Assembly: GCF_034190915.1 (NCBI RefSeq)
Contig: NW_026947507.1
Coordinates: forward strand, 34,013,001-34,077,000
Direction: 5' to 3'
Source: Cavia porcellus
Lineage: Eukaryota > Chordata > Mammalia > Rodentia > Caviidae
Length of the DNA: 64,000 bases
Positions within the stretch are counted from its first letter, which is position 1; each line of letters begins with the position of its first letter. The notes under the pieces are model-generated. The model was not told the DNA's origin and did no database searches. It worked only from the letters and a program-made list of their open reading frames with translations. Position numbers and translations under genes: made by a program. Of this stretch, positions 11,606 through 24,859 are shown piece after piece.

Positions 11606-12539
11606 GTGCTTCCATCTCTAACCTTCTGAGATTTTAATACCTTTATGACTATCATCTTGTACTATTCATTACTTTTTAAACACCTAACCAGGGTCTTCTA
11701 AGTGAAATGGTGATTACAGATATAATCAGGGCATTGCTTGAGATAGTCGGGGGCTGCATGGAGCTATCACCCACTGCCTTTTCTGTCTGTAGTTTACCAG
11801 CAGGATTAAGTAACTGACATTCCCCCAAGTTCAGCTCTAGGAAGAGCCGTGAGAAAGCCTCCTGGGTCCAAACTGCAGGTTCCTCAGCTCCCTGGAACAT
11901 TTGTCTAGTGGCCTGATGGGCTAGTTTTAGAGCCTGGTGTTTATTATCTTTGCAGAACCTTGGCCTGGAGCCTGGAGCTGGGCATGTGGGGTGAGTGATT
12001 AGACATGAGGCTCTCATGCATCTAACTTTAAAAAATCTCAATTACTTCAGAAAAAGGATTCAGGGTAACAGATGGGATCCTGGGGACAATAATGTAAATA
12101 ACAAATAAGGGCACTTTCGATGATGAATTGCTGGTCCCAGGGAATTCAAGGAGATGGCTTCTGGGCATGCTGTCTAGTTGGAGTGCCCAGAGACAGAAAA
12201 TCCAGGAGGTGGCAGCACTTGCAAACAGTACGCACTTGCAGACATGCTTGCCAGGGCCATCTCTGTAATTTCAGGGAGGGGTGTGTATGTGTGTGTATGG
12301 GAGAGAGGGGAATGTTTAGTAATCTCACAGAATCAGGCCAGGGAAACCTTTCCCTAAGCTTGTTGGTAAAGTTGAGGAGTGAGTGTACAGTCAGATTCTT
12401 GAAGATGCTTGAGATGGAGACCATGCTGAACAGAATGATGAATTTGATTTGCCAACATCCCCTAGTTATCACATCAGTGATAACATAATTCAGTAACAGA
12501 GGGTGTCACCTAGTTGAAGGGGGGAACTGAGAGGCCTTT

Positions 12540-12680
12540 AACTCAAATATCTTATTTGCAGATTAAGAAGCTAAGGGAGAAATACATTTTCTAACATCAC
12601 CCAGTTGATTGGCTGAAGGCCCTGGACTAGACTACCTAGTCCCCTGGGTTCCAGACCCATATTTTCTTTCTGCTACATTA
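12540..12680 (-). repeat. MIR SINE
   Basis: 'ttgcagattaagaagctaag' followed by 'aacatcacccagttgattgg' and 'ccctgggttccagaccca' is the complement of the MIR core. Confidence 0.6.
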
Positions 12681-12834
12681 AGCTTAGCTTCCTATAGTGG
12701 CCAGGTATGTTTGTAAGCAAAAATATGGCTCCTTCCCTTTGCGAGATTCATCACTTTCCAAGCAAAACAGGGCGGGACCTTTGTATGTAGCAAAGTTTTT
12801 ACACTGTAGGTAACAGGAAAAAAAAAGAGACAGT

Positions 12835-13240
12835 TATTATTTATGTTTAGACATTCCCCAAAGCCTTATATACTTATAGGTGGAGTCTTGGGGGGAGGTG
12901 ATTGGATCATAAGGTTGTGTTTTCATCAGTGAATTAGTATGCTAATGAGTTCATAAGTGAGTGTGATGTTGGGAGATAAAGCCTGGTTGGAGTAGGTGGG
13001 TCACTGGAGGTGTGGCCTGAAAAGTTGTATCTCTCTCCCTCTTCTCTTGATCTCTCTCTGCTTCCTGTGGTCATTCCATGAGCTGTTTTTCTCCTCTGCG
13101 ATGTCCCTCTGTCATGCAGCCCGCACTTCGAACCAGTTGACTATGAGCTGAAACCTCTACAAACTGTAAGCCAAAATTCTGTCTTAATGTCTTAGGTGTT
13201 GGTTTTTTGTGTCTCAGCAATGAGAAAGTAACTAAGATAG
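12835..13240 (+). repeat. MaLR-type solo LTR
   Basis: The LTR order is clear: 'tggagtcttggggggaggtg', 'attggatcataaggttgtgt', a 'ctctctccctcttctcttga' tract, the segment around 'actatgagctgaaacctcta' and the end 'cagcaatgagaaagtaacta'. There is no internal retroviral gene. A polyadenylation-like AATAAA is not obvious in this diverged copy. Confidence 0.75.
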
Positions 13241-13639
13241 GGATCAAGAAGAGGGAGATAACATACACAGCCTTATGGGAAAGGAAAGAATTGTTCTCTG
13301 CCATGGGATTGCAGGCAAGACAGGCAGACTGTGAAGCAATGTGCCAAGAAGGGGTCCAGAGCCATGGTCCCCAGAGACAGATACTGCTTCTGTAGTGGAA
13401 TTGCTGAGGCTAAAATTTTGGTTGTGTCACTTTGGAGACCTGACCTAGAGCAGGTCACCAAACATCTTGGAGCCACTTTTGTCAAACAGAGCTAGAATAT
13501 GGAAGCAACCAGGTGGGGAATTAACATGGAGAGGCTTTGCATAGCCAGCAACGAATGATGCAAATAAAAGTTCTGATTTTAGTCTCAAGTGAGGTAAAGT
13601 TGTTATTGCTATACTTGGGGAAGGAAAAGTTCATGAAAT

Positions 13640-14100
13640 TGTCTTATCTTGGACCTCAGAGGGAGAGACCTTGATGGAAAGAGGAGATCAAGGATCAGGA
13701 ATAAAGACTAAATTATGTAAGAATCACAGTGTGGAGGAGCAGAGAGAAGATAGGTTTGTTGAGAATAAAGTTTCAGATAGATGGAGAGAACAAAGTTGTC
13801 AGCAAGAAGCCAGAAGATGGATAAAAAGTTTAGATTTTATTGCAAAGTACAGTCACTTAGATATTCTTGCAAGAAGTGATGTAACTAACACAGGGTTCTG
13901 AAAGATCCACTTGATGGTTGCTTAGAATAAATTCATTCATTCATTCATTCAAAACTATTAATTGGATACTTGATACTGTGCTAGATTCTGGGGACGCACT
14001 AGTCAGTAAAGCCACATGAAGTCTCTGGCTCATGATGCTTGAAGTTTAGCATGGATTGAGGAAGCGGGAACTCCTGGAGAATAGGGAAGCTCTAGAGTTG
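13640..14100 (-). repeat. L2 LINE fragment
   Basis: 'attggatacttgatactgtg', 'ctggggacgcactagtcagt' and 'gtctctggctcatgatgctt' match the complement of the L2 3' end. The purine-rich sequence on the left is less certain. A small (ATTC)5 tract sits at about 13928-13950. Confidence 0.5.
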
Positions 14101-16025
14101 TACGGATTCTAAGTATGAGACTCTGCTACCCATGAAGATGAACTACCAGGATAATAGGCATCTTGTCAAGAAGTATTTTGCAAGAAGATGTAAATACAAA
14201 CCAAAATTATTAAAGACACCATGCATGATATCAGAATAGACCCAACCCAGTGTAATTGTGAGGCTTGTGATCTTCCTAAAAAGGCTGTGGTGTAATACAG
14301 GGCAGATCAGATCTTAAATGGTTACTTCCAGTTGGTTTGAATTCCAACTGATTTACCTCTAGGTGCTTCAGATAATGGACTTGGGCTTCACCCCTAGAAG
14401 TTACATCATTTGGCTCATAGATGTTCTTTCTCTAGTCCTCTGAAGTTCAGTTTGTACCGAAGAGTACTTTTTGAGTGTCTCTTTTGTACTATACTAGTAC
14501 TGTTTCTCTCAGTTTCTGGTTAGTGGATGTAGCAGAATTTGCTATTTACATTGCACATATTCTTCTTTCTCTTCACTCCTGAATAGTAGGGTTGTTATAT
14601 TTAACTGGGCACATTTCTAAGAGGAATAGTTTGGAAGCCCAAAGGCTTCAGTTCTCTACTTTCCTGGAAGCTGGGGAGTGGTTATGGACTAAGGTCTTGC
14701 CAAAGAGATGGAGCCCAAGGTGCGATGAGGCTTCTGGAAAATGCCCTTCATCCTCTGTCCATTTTGATGCTAGTAATATGGCACTGGGCCACATCTCTCC
14801 ATCAGCACTAGGGATATTGAATGGAAAAATGCAAGCAGCCTGGGACCATGATGACCACAGACACGGACATGAAACCACACAACTTACCTCTTTGGCTTCT
14901 TTTCCTAGAGAAAGACTTACATTTCTATCTCATTTATAGTGCTGTTATCTGGGCTCTCCTCACGGCCAAATGTATCCTTATTTGATTTATTGAGATACAA
15001 AGGTATTTTATCCACTTCTGGGCTCACAATTTATCTTCTGACCTCAGGCTGAACATCTATGGATCAGTTTTGAGAGCTTCCTTAGGACTGTAACTGTATT
15101 TCCCTTCCACTGGGCACAGAACTTCTTAGGTGTCTGAAGTTATCTCTACACTTTTTAAAAAAGGAAGATCACAAGCCTCACAATTACACAGGGATTAGGT
15201 CTACTCTGATATCCTAGATGGTGTCTTTAATAACTTTGGTTAGGATTTTTACATCTTCTTTTAGTTGGGTTTAGAGATGAAGAAACAGGCACAAAGCATA
15301 TGTGGCAATGATTAGCACAGCATTTGTTGCATAATAACTGCTGAATAAATGTTTCCAGAGTGTCTTTGAAGTGTTCTTGCCACTTGCAGCCCCTGACGGT
15401 GTGCTGACACAGCGTGGTCCTTCCCATTGTCAGCGTGCCCCTTCTTCCTTCTGAATTGATGCCAGCCCAGGAAGTTCTCCAGCTCTTCACAGCTGCATCT
15501 CTGTGGTTTCCCTGTTGGCAAAGTGTTTCTAAAACCATATACACACTGTCCCAAGTCCCTGTCTGCTAGCCCAGTGCTCCTGGGAACACAATTCATGCTT
15601 TCTCAGTATAAACATGGGATATATTTAACAGCAGTCTATAAGTCTGTTACAGTGAAAGCTCAATTTTCTTTCCTTCTTTTTTAAAAAACTTTTTTATGTT
15701 TCAGTAGTACATGTTTATAGACAGTAATGATCACATTCCTTGTGGAGTTGGTATGTGTCCATAACACATCTCAATTGCTTTTCTCATCTCTTTTCCCTCC
15801 CTCCATCTCTTGGTTGTCTTCCCACTTGCAAAAGATCTATCTCCCTGTCCCTGATTATCCATCTTTCATTTTGCTTTTTATTTATTTTGGGGGGTTTCTT
15901 GCAGGAGAGAAACCATGTGACATTTAAGCTTAAATGCTCTGTCTTCTGCCAGAGTGATTCTTCAGCCATGTGATATTTTATAGGAGGAGACGCTGCTGCT
16001 AAAACTCTGCTGTCTCCTTTTCCAG
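14101..16025. other. Unassigned sequence
   Basis: No recognisable repeat or exon. A moderately T-rich stretch occurs at 15660-15700. The overlapping minus frames at 15227-15596 share a region with few stops but show no coding signature. Confidence 0.45.
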
Positions 16026-16027
16026 CA

Positions 16028-16325
16028 TAGCAGCCCTGCCTTATCCATGGTTTTGTTTTCCACAGTGCATTATCTGTGCTCAACCATAATCCAAACATCC
16101 TAAATGGCAAGTTCCATAAATAACTCACAAATTTTAAAGGATTCTTATTGTAGTGCATTGTTATATTCTCATTTATTATTGATAATTTCTTGCTATGCCT
16201 AATTTATCAATTAAACTTTGTCATAGGCGTGTACATATAGGAAAAATAGTACCAAAGTTTTAGGCATCTGCTGAGGGTCTTGTGATGTGCCCCTTACAGA
16301 TAAAGGGAGACCGTGTAGTCTGACA
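16028..16325. repeat. Tigger-type non-autonomous DNA transposon
   Basis: The left part 'ccttatccatggttttgttt' followed by 'gctcaaccataatccaaac' and 'tggcaagttccataaataac', and the right part 'ttaggcatctgctgagggtc' with 'acagataaagggagaccgtg', match the two ends of a TcMar-Tigger element. The ends are roughly complementary (cttatcc... and ...ggataag-like). No transposase frame is present. Confidence 0.7.
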
Positions 16326-16329
16326 CTGT

Positions 16330-18285
16330 AGTTCATGTCGGTTCATGGGAGTTTGCTGCTGCTTAGCCTCCACGGTGCATGCACATTTTCCTAGACACTT
16401 GGAAATTGTGGCTTAATGCAATCACCCCTAAGCAGCATTAAGGGGAGTAACTGCTTACCATTATTTGTATACTGGGCTTCTACAAAACTTTGTCTGACAA
16501 AAAGAGTTCCAGGACTGGATAGTTTCCCTAAACCAACAATCTAATCTGATAATTTCATTTCATTTTTTTTAATGTAGGCCCAAAAAGGAGACGTGGCTTC
16601 TGTGGGAAATCCTGGACAGTCCATTTGGGATTAGGCTCAAAAATCCATGTCTGAGGGTTCAATTTTAGTATCTTCCCTGCTCCACCTTCAGGCTCATACT
16701 ATTTTCTTATAGTATCTGGATGCACAAGGTTTGAGTTGGAAGGAATTCTCTGGTTCTGATGCTCAACTAAACCTAAGTTTTCCTATAAGTCTCCAGATCA
16801 GCTGCTCTGGTCCTTGCTTTCCTGAAGCCTAGGTCAAAGCTGCCATGAAGCCCAGTGCAGCAGAAACCCAATCCAGTATCTACCTCAGACTGACATGGGG
16901 ATTAACTTGCTTACTGCTAAAAACTAAAGAAGGTGTCCCTTCCATTTCATTCATTTCAATCTGTTATGAGTCTATATATTCATGTGCACCTCTCTATTAA
17001 AAATCATAAATTTCTTATGAGGTATGGCTCATTTCCACCTTTGGAGGCATAAACAAAATTATAAGCAGGCAGAGAGCAGTTGGGGTTCAATAAAGCATGA
17101 ATCCACAGTCATTTCCAAAGTCAGTCCCCTTCTCTTTCCAACACAAAAGCTTCCTCACTTTGCTCAAAACAGTGCTCAGTGGGCTTGTGTGCAGCTATAT
17201 CTTCTCCGGGACCACATGACTGCAAGGCCAGCATCCTGAATGCTTGCATTGGGAAGGGAGCCTGGATCTTGAAGCCTGGGTGGTGGTGCAGGCATCTAGC
17301 TATGTCCCTCTCACTACTTCATCCAGTCCATACCAGCAGCTGTGCAGTGTTGGGGCTGCCAAGAGCTGCCTTTCCCTCCTCTGCCTTCCTTGTTATTATT
17401 TTTTAAAGCCCACTGGGCAGGACTAATATGCAGTAAAACTGATTTGTGCACTTTCCAGCCCTGGCAGAGAACAACAGCCATATCCATTAGTTGGGAGGTA
17501 TTTAGTGGATGATTTATAAGATATTGAAGATAAAACTTGAAAGATACATGGGCAGAGTCGAGGTGCAACATTCTTGAGAAACAGAGAACATTAAGTGCTT
17601 GATTGGCTGCGATGATTTAGAGGGAAGCTCCGGGCAGCTATCCAGCCATCCCAATATTGTTCTAGCAGTTTCTTTCCCACCAGCTGCAGCCTTGGATGCA
17701 GGCTCTGGGGTAGAGATGGGCTAAGCAGCAGATTGCAGAGGTAATGTGTGTTTTATCTATAGCCTGACAACTGTCTTTTCCATAAGCTTTTTGGGGGTGC
17801 AGTTTGGATTCTCTAGTACAGAGTGCAGTATGCAGAGGGTAAGATATATCCTGGGGAAACTTTCACAGGTAAACTGATCTTGTTCTTGCTCTTTTCTATA
17901 GAAGTTCAGCTTATAGTTCAGCGCAGTTACAAAATACTCAACTGGGTACCACCACTTTCTAGGCACAGCTAGCTCTGTGGGAGGAGGGATGAGTCATAGC
18001 CTTTCCTTTCTTGATATTTTCTAAACAAAGCAAAGGCATCTGGTTTAAAAGCAAGATACCAAATCAAATCTATTTAGGAAATTTGGCTCTCATTACTGAC
18101 ACATAATTTAATAAAGACATTGAGAAATCACTGATGTAAAAAGTTACGTTCTTCCCAAATTTATTTGTTATATGCACAATCACTTTGGTTCATGGTTTCA
18201 GTCACCTTCCAGGCTCATTGTTAGCAAATATATAAAATGTGTAAGCGGCCTCCTGCCTCTTGGTGCTCAGATTTTTTTCTTTCCT
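16330..18285. other. Unassigned sequence
   Basis: I see no convincing repeat or exon. The small frames at 17024-17571 are mutually overlapping on both strands. Confidence 0.45.
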
Positions 18286-18286
18286 A

Positions 18287-18287
<1 letters not shown>

Positions 18288-18326
<39 letters not shown>

Positions 18327-18327
18327 T
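18288..18327 (+). repeat. (CAT)n microsatellite
   Basis: About 13 near-perfect CAT units, placed directly beside the end of the MaLR LTR at 18331. Confidence 0.95.
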
Positions 18328-18329
18328 GT

Positions 18330-18735
18330 GTTAGTCAGCTTTTTGTCACTGTGATGCAAATCCTTAAAAGTATCAATTTAAAAGAGGAAAAGTTTGCTTT
18401 GGCTCATGGTTTCAGGGATTTCAGTTCATGGTTGGTTGACTCAGTTGCTGTGGCCTCAGGTGAATCAGAGCATCATGACAGAAAGGCATAGAAGGAAGTT
18501 ACCTACATTATGGCAACCACAAAACAGACAGATGGATAAGATACAGTTACCAGGGCCATGTCCCCATGGTCTACTCCCTTTATCTACTGGGCCCTCACCT
18601 CCTAACAACCCATTCAGCTATGAACTCATTGGTGGTTTAATCCATCAATGAATTGGTGCCCTCATGATCCAATTACTCCCTCAAAAACTATCAGCTAACT
18701 TTTGGTAAACAGTTTGCATCCCAACATCACACTCT
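18330..18735 (-). repeat. MaLR-type solo LTR
   Basis: Begins 'gtgttagtcagctttttgtc', has 'ggctcatggtttcagggatt' and ends with the 'ttggtaaacagtttgcatcc' region, the complement of the LTR start. Other typical words are 'gaactcattggtggtttaat' and 'ccctcatgatccaattactc'. The small frames 18172-18651 fall inside this LTR and its CAT tract. Confidence 0.75.
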
Positions 18736-19329
18736 CTTAGCTCCCGCAAACAAAATTCACCATCCCTGCTCCATCCATGGTGCTGTCTCAAAGCTATGCA
18801 GCTACCACCATCTGCAAGACTCTGTGATTTGCATTTGGATTCTCAAGGACGAAATAGCTGTGAGACCCAAAGGATGACTACCTCGGTACTGGAATTTCAG
18901 TCAGAAACAGGAACAGATGCTTGGAGAGATGAAATGCTAAGAGGCTCCGTGGCTTCACATAATCTTATCTTGTGGATGGCCACCTGTTGATTTTCTGATA
19001 ATGGCAGAAACTTCTTAATCTCAGACCCTGGGTGGGCTAAGGAACCATTAGCCTTTCTTTCAACATATGCTTTCTTGCCTGTTTGCAGTACAATCCCTTG
19101 CACACCTTGAACCTGGATTATGGGAGTCCAATTAGAAGGGCGCAGTAACTAACCCGACTCAAGAAAACCTGGCTACTGCGGATGAAAATCTGAATTCACT
19201 CAAAATATACAGTTAAAGGATAGTAGTTTCTTATAGAAAAAACACAGACTTTTGATGATTTTAAAGTTTTTAGGAGAGAAGGGGTTAGCAGTTTTGCAAG
19301 TAGTGACCACGTACTGGCGTATTGGATGC

Positions 19330-19485
19330 CACGTTGGCTCATTTAACTACAGCTCAGCATTCTGAGATCCAGGGGTTAAGTGACTGGGTTAGGTCACCTG
19401 ACAAGTCAGTGACAGGGTCCAGATTTACACCCAAGCTGCTCATCATAAAGGCCAAGGCTTTTCTGAATCTCTGCAGTGAAGCCCC
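19330..19485 (-). repeat. MIR SINE
   Basis: 'tgagatccaggggttaagtg', 'gttaggtcacctgacaagtc' and 'agggtccagatttacaccca' are the complement of the MIR core. Confidence 0.7.
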
Positions 19486-19599
19486 GCTGGGGAGAAGGGT
19501 GTAGCCGACCCACTCCCAGGATCTGACTGTGCTTCTCAGAGGTGCCATGTGCGCCCTGGGCTGCCCTTGCTTCCCACTGTGCTGGCTGCTTGTCTGTCC

Positions 19600-19960
19600 C
19601 ATACAGCTCTAGCCAGTGAAAGCAAGATGTGATGTAATTAGCTACATTGCTGTTTTTTATGAAGGAAGAGAGAAAGATCCTCTAGTTTTTGAATAATGGC
19701 TACATTGTGGCATTGCTGCCCTCCCTGGCTCCAAGGTTAGAGTACATTACAGACATCATCAATATCCTTGGCAAATAGCTCCCGACCACGGCCAAAGGCA
19801 TTGTGATGGGCCTGGGGAGAGAACATCCGGAGCTCGCGAGAGGTTAATCTAATTCAATTTAACTGGAGTGTGCTGAGGTCTGTGCGAGCCAGATATCATG
19901 AAGGATGACAAAAGACTAAGACAGAAGCAAGGGTGAAGGGTCTTACGGTCTAGTTGGAGA
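19600..19960. promoter_or_regulatory. Candidate conserved non-coding block
   Basis: Non-repeat sequence with 'tgatgtaattagctacattg', 'catcatcaatatccttggca' and 'gttaatctaattcaatttaa', and a few CpGs ('ggagctcgcgagagg'). Composition is enhancer-like; evidence is weak. Confidence 0.25.
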
Positions 19961-20039
19961 AGAAGAATATGCTAATGAAATGTGTGTTAATTGGAGACAG
20001 CATACGCTGAGCCCATGCAGATACGTGGAGATGGCAACG

Positions 20040-20175
20040 TGAAGTCAGACAGTGGACTGGCTTCAGAAGATCTGGATTCAAGTCAGTACTGCTACCAGTT
20101 GTGCAGTCAAGTAGGTCAATTAATATTTCTGAGCCTCACTCCCCACAACTACAGAAAAGATAATTCTAACCTCCC
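20040..20175 (+). repeat. MIR SINE
   Basis: 'atctggattcaagtcagtac', 'gtaggtcaattaatatttct' and 'gagcctcactcccc' follow the MIR order. Confidence 0.65.
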
Positions 20176-20179
20176 TGGA

Positions 20180-21000
20180 TCATTTTCAGAAGAAACGAAA
20201 AAAGTGCAATGATGCAAAATAATTCAATCTTATATCTTGATTCTAGACATAGGGAAAATTTAGTTTTATAGCAATATAGAAAAGAAGGGGCTATGCAGCC
20301 TGAAAAGAGACTAGAGACATGATGATTATTATTATGTTAATGCATTAAAACAGAAACTACTAACTTAATCTAGCACACAGTTCTGTGCATTGCAGTCTAG
20401 ATTGAGCTCAGATGGACAGTACTGACGCTGGTCTTTACTGAGTTCTGCTGGTCATTTGATGGGTTGACCTGGCAGAAAGACCTGTGATAGTCTTGTTTAC
20501 ATACTTTGTGTTTAACAGGCTGTTGACCAGAATGACACAAGTAAATGGGTCATTTTTCTTTCATAAACTAGCAGGCTAGACCAAGCTTCTTCATATACTT
20601 TATATACAGTTAAGTTTGAATCTAGCAGATTAAAAATATGGAAAGTTTCAGACAAATTGGCACCAGAGGCACCAAAGGAAGGATAGCAGTTGATGTGTCA
20701 GATTTGGCTTTTCAGGAATAGGAGAGGTGATTGTCAACCATGGGCAGCCTTACTGCAGGAGAGACTTTGAACTGGTCCTGTGAACACTGGCAGGACACAA
20801 GCTGGTGGGGAATATAGAATGGCCCAAGGAGCCTGGGAAGACTTTTGTGGTTGAAATATTCTTGCTGACTTTTGACAGGAAAGGAACCAGGTCCAGAGCA
20901 AGAGATTTTTGTCTTGACACACTGTGATCTCCACACCAGGCCATGAGCAGTACTTGCCTTTTGATTGACCTCCTCCTACAAAAATGAGGGATGGAAGAAA
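20180..21000. other. Unassigned sequence
   Basis: No recognisable repeat. Three overlapping minus frames at 20712-21070 are in different phases and none looks coding. Confidence 0.4.
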
Positions 21001-21004
21001 AGGA

Positions 21005-21475
21005 TCTGGCACAGTGAAGGTAAGGTTTGTTTTGGAGTAATTTCAGATTCTTTGAAAAGTTGCAAAACACTACATAGAATTCCTATATCTCATAGTATTA
21101 GTACCTTACATAACTGTGGTACAATTGGCAAAACTAAGAAACCAACATTGGTCCAATGTCAATGAATTACTATTAAGCAATTATGTTCTTGCAATATTAT
21201 TAAACTACTCTCTATGTTCATAGTTTTTCCTTTTTCTATCTCAGGGGTCTGTTCAGGATGCTGTGTTGTATTTGGTTATCACATTTCCTTATTCCCTCTA
21301 GATCTATGACAATTTATAATTCTTTCTTTGTTTTCAACAATGCCAAGGTCATGGAAGAATATTATTATTTTATGAAATGTCCTCTGACTTTCCTGATGTT
21401 TTGTGTGACTGACCTGGGATTGTGAACTTTGAGAAAAGAGGCAAATTACCTTTCTTAGCACTTTGGAGTCCAAAG
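21005..21475 (-). repeat. Old L1M 3'-region fragment
   Basis: 'gaaaagttgcaaaacactac', 'gtggtacaattggcaaaact', 'aagaaaccaacattggtcca' and 'ctctagatctatgacaattt' occur in the order known from L1M 3' regions. Confidence 0.65.
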
Positions 21476-22435
21476 TTAACTTGGCTTCCATTGGTGGCGC
21501 TGACCTGCATCACTACATAAAGTGAATTCTGCCAGAATTTGTCACTATAAAGTTACAAAGTTTTTTCTTTCCTTTATTCTGTTCTTTAAAAGAAAATCAC
21601 TAACTCCAGTCTTCTGTCAGAGGAAAAGGAATTAATCTTGGACTCACAGATTCTTTGTGGTAATGTAGGTGTATAAAGTCATAAGTAATTGAGCTGTCCA
21701 TTGGTATTGGAGGGAGGTTGATTCCATTGCACTCAAAACCTAAGGTTGCTCAAGTCCAGTTTGTAACAGTGGGCATCATTTCTGTAAGTAACATCCATAC
21801 CTCCTTAGTATACTTTAAATTATCTTTATATTACTTGAAATACCTAATTTAATACCTAAGCATCATTTATGAAAGTTTAGCATTGTACTTCACATGTATC
21901 AAATTCAAATGTAGAACTTTCTAGAAATTGTTTCTATCATTTTTGATCCATGTTTAGTTTAACCACAGAGGCTATAGACAGGAAGAGCTGTCTAATCTGG
22001 AGCATCCTCTGTGGCTTTTACTCATCTTCTCCCACTGGTAACATCTTGCATTTTATGGAATAATTTCATAATAAGGCAGTTGACATGGGTATAATCTATC
22101 AGTCTTATTCAGATCTCACCATTTCCTATGTATGGTGGTGCAGGTGGTTTAGTGTATCAGTGAGTTTGTATGAGCAGCTCCACAGTCAGACACAGAACAA
22201 TTCTCTGGCATCAAGGATATTTTGCAGGTGGCCTTTTTATAGCCACAGCAAATTTTCTTTGCTTCCCAACGCCTGCCAGTCACTAATGTAGTTTCTGTTT
22301 CTATAATGCTGTTATCTCAAGTAATGGAATCAGGGTGACTGTCAATTTTGGAGACTGGTTTTCTTCTCACTTGTCATGGTTCCCTTGGGACCCACCAGGT
22401 TGTTGAGTGTTGACTGTTTCAGGACTTCACTCCTG
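21476..22435. other. Unassigned, probably partly L1M
   Basis: AT-rich sequence between two L1M-like pieces. Some of it may be the same L1 copy, but I cannot match the words confidently. Confidence 0.35.
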
Positions 22436-22605
22436 TATATCACTAAATCCTGGCCCCTTGTGTAGATATATTACAGTTTTTTTTTTTTAACACATCGAAA
22501 GATGCTTGGGTTGTTTCTAGTTCTGATCGTTACAGTAAGGTTGTTAGGAAGATTTATGTGTGGGGTTTTTGTAAAAACTCATTTCTGTCTTTCCAGGATA
22601 AAAGT
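22436..22605 (-). repeat. Old L1 3'-region fragment
   Basis: 'gatgcttgggttgtttctag', 'taaggttgttaggaagattt' and 'gtttttgtaaaaactcattt' match the complement of the L1M 3' region. Confidence 0.55.
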
Positions 22606-23225
22606 CTACACCACGCTGGTTTTGTTCCTTCCTTTTAGTGTCCAATTTGACATTGGCTGATGTCTGTCTGCGGCACTTTGACTGCTGTCGCCAAGGATAC
22701 TCACCAGACAAGGCAGCCAATGTTGCTGCCTTTCAGGCTTCAGGAGACAGCTCTGTTCCTCCTCCTCCTCGGTGATCTCCGCACTGGCCATGCCATCTAC
22801 CCTGAAGAGGAGCCACATCCTAGTTCTGCAGAGGACCAAGCTCAAGGTTATCATCAGGATATCCGCCTGGTTTCCTTCTGTCCTCTGGTAGGGCAATGAA
22901 AACATGAGGGGAAATGCACCATTTGCCGAGGCTCAGGTTGGTGTGGGGATCAGAGGTCAGGTCATCTGGGGCAAGCTGTGCAACCTTAGGTAACTTGCAT
23001 GACCTAAATGTTCATGACTTCTCAGTCATGGGTGGTCCAGTGTACTTGGTCATTACCCCTTCTGTTTTACTGGAGGAGAGCTGGTTGGAGGTACAGCACT
23101 GAGTGGCCACAATAGGCTCTTCACAGTGGTTATGAGAGGCAGTCAACTGTTCCATGGCGCAATAATATTAGGGTTACAGTTTCACAAGGAGCAGGTCAGA
23201 GTCCCATTAATTGGAACACTATAAA
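22606..23225. other. Unassigned sequence
   Basis: Overlapping frames on both strands at 22606-22905 have no supporting signal. No repeat recognised. Confidence 0.4.
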
Positions 23226-23229
23226 TCAT

Positions 23230-23560
23230 CCCTTGGTAGCCATGGAAGGTTGATTCCAGGATTCCAGCAGATACCAGAACTCATGGATGCTCATGTTATT
23301 TATATAAAATAATGTAGTTATTTTAGTTGTCATATATAAACCATTCAGTCTTCCTGCACACTTTAAATCATCTCTAGATTAAAGATAGTGCCTAATGTAC
23401 ATGTTATATATATAATTGCCAGGCTATATTGCTTAGGGAGTAAGGACAGGAAAAATTTCTGTACATGGTGAATACCATTCCATTCTTTTTCCGAATATGG
23501 CTTTGGTTGGTTGTGGTTGGTGAATCCACAGATGCAGGACTTGCAGATGTGATGGAACAA
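23230..23560. repeat. Tigger/MER2-like non-autonomous DNA transposon
   Basis: Characteristic words are 'ccttggtagccatggaaggt', 'attccagcagataccagaac', 'actttaaatcatctctagat', 'gcttagggagtaaggacag', 'ttctgtacatggtgaata' and 'ttggtgaatccacagatgca'. Sequence near both ends is complementary in part. There is no transposase. Confidence 0.8.
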
Positions 23561-23564
23561 CTGT

Positions 23565-24855
23565 GCTTTCTCATATGAGATTGCTCCAGGTTATCAGGAT
23601 AAAATGATGTTCACCCTAATGCAGTGTTTCTACCTCTTGGTTAATGAATGATTAGAAAAAAATAGGCACAGCTCCCACTCAAGGCGAGTCTAGCAGGTCT
23701 GGAACCCAATATCTCCTACATCCTGAGGACCAGAGCCCACTTTTGTGAGCTCATTATATGAAGAACAAATCTCTGCAGCCAATTCACTAGTTTGATAGAC
23801 CCAGGGAAGGGGCCAGTCCAAACTGCCTCACTCTGCTCTGAACTGAAGCTCAGGGGTCAGAGAACAGAGCAGCAGCTGGAACAAGAGGCTGCTCTTGATT
23901 CTTGGAATCAGGCTGCTCTCCTATCTGACTGGGGAAGATTTGTGGCTTGGAAACCAGGTGTGGGGAGGTCTTCCTGATGATCTTATGGGGTCTCCATGAG
24001 ACACTGTGCTCAAGGCACACTGTTGCACCCCTTACCCCAAGTGACTCCCTGTTTACCCTGTCCCATACCTTTCCCAAGGCTTTTCTGGGAACATTCTGTC
24101 ACACAGATCTCATGATGGCCTGCCATGCTCATGTTACATTTAAAACAATGAGTTAGTAGGTCAGTAGATGATGCAATTTGGCAAGTGCTTTAAACTAAGC
24201 AAAACCATGACAAACATCCATGGTTTGTGACGATCACTTTGTAAACAGCACCAGGGTGGAAAGATGAAAGCCATTTAGGAAGTCTTGCTGTGGTCCGGGA
24301 AAGAGAGGAGGAGCATCTCCACTGGGGAGCACTGAGCATGTGCTGGCCCAAGCCTAGAGGCCATGTGGCACTCAGAGACTTTGAGAAGCATCAAATTCCA
24401 GGCCCCGCCCTAGCTATACAGAACTGAACTTTGGAGGGCAGTCAGGAATGTTTTATTAACTCCTCAAATGATTCTGATGAGGAACCTTACGTGGGAACTA
24501 GTCTGCCAGGTGATCTCTAAGGAGAACGAGGACAAGGACACAGAGGAGGGGAAGGGGCTGCCTTTTCACAACATGCCTTCCTTTCGTGGGATTCTGAAAG
24601 TCTCTGCACACTGGCCTTTCCATCACCTCCTCCAGACTGAGCTGTAAGAAAAATGTTGCAGTTTGCGTGCTTTGGAGAAGAGGAGAAGCACAATTGGAAT
24701 ATTTCTTCTAGATTTCTTTCTTTTCAGAGATTATTCACTTGACAAAAAGACCAGCTAGAAAAACAATTTGTGGCAAATTTGTGTTCCCTGCGAGAGGCAA
24801 ACTGTGGGCATTCTCAGTCTTTCTCTCACACTCTAGAGTGAGCAGTTTTCTCCTC
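23565..24855. other. Unassigned sequence
   Basis: Nothing recognised. Short opposing frames at 23792-24156 are not supported. Confidence 0.4.
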
Positions 24856-24859
24856 ATCT

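Noticed and set aside
18172..18491. Ser- or Ile-repeat frames
   Set aside because: Produced by the CAT tract and the adjoining MaLR LTR.
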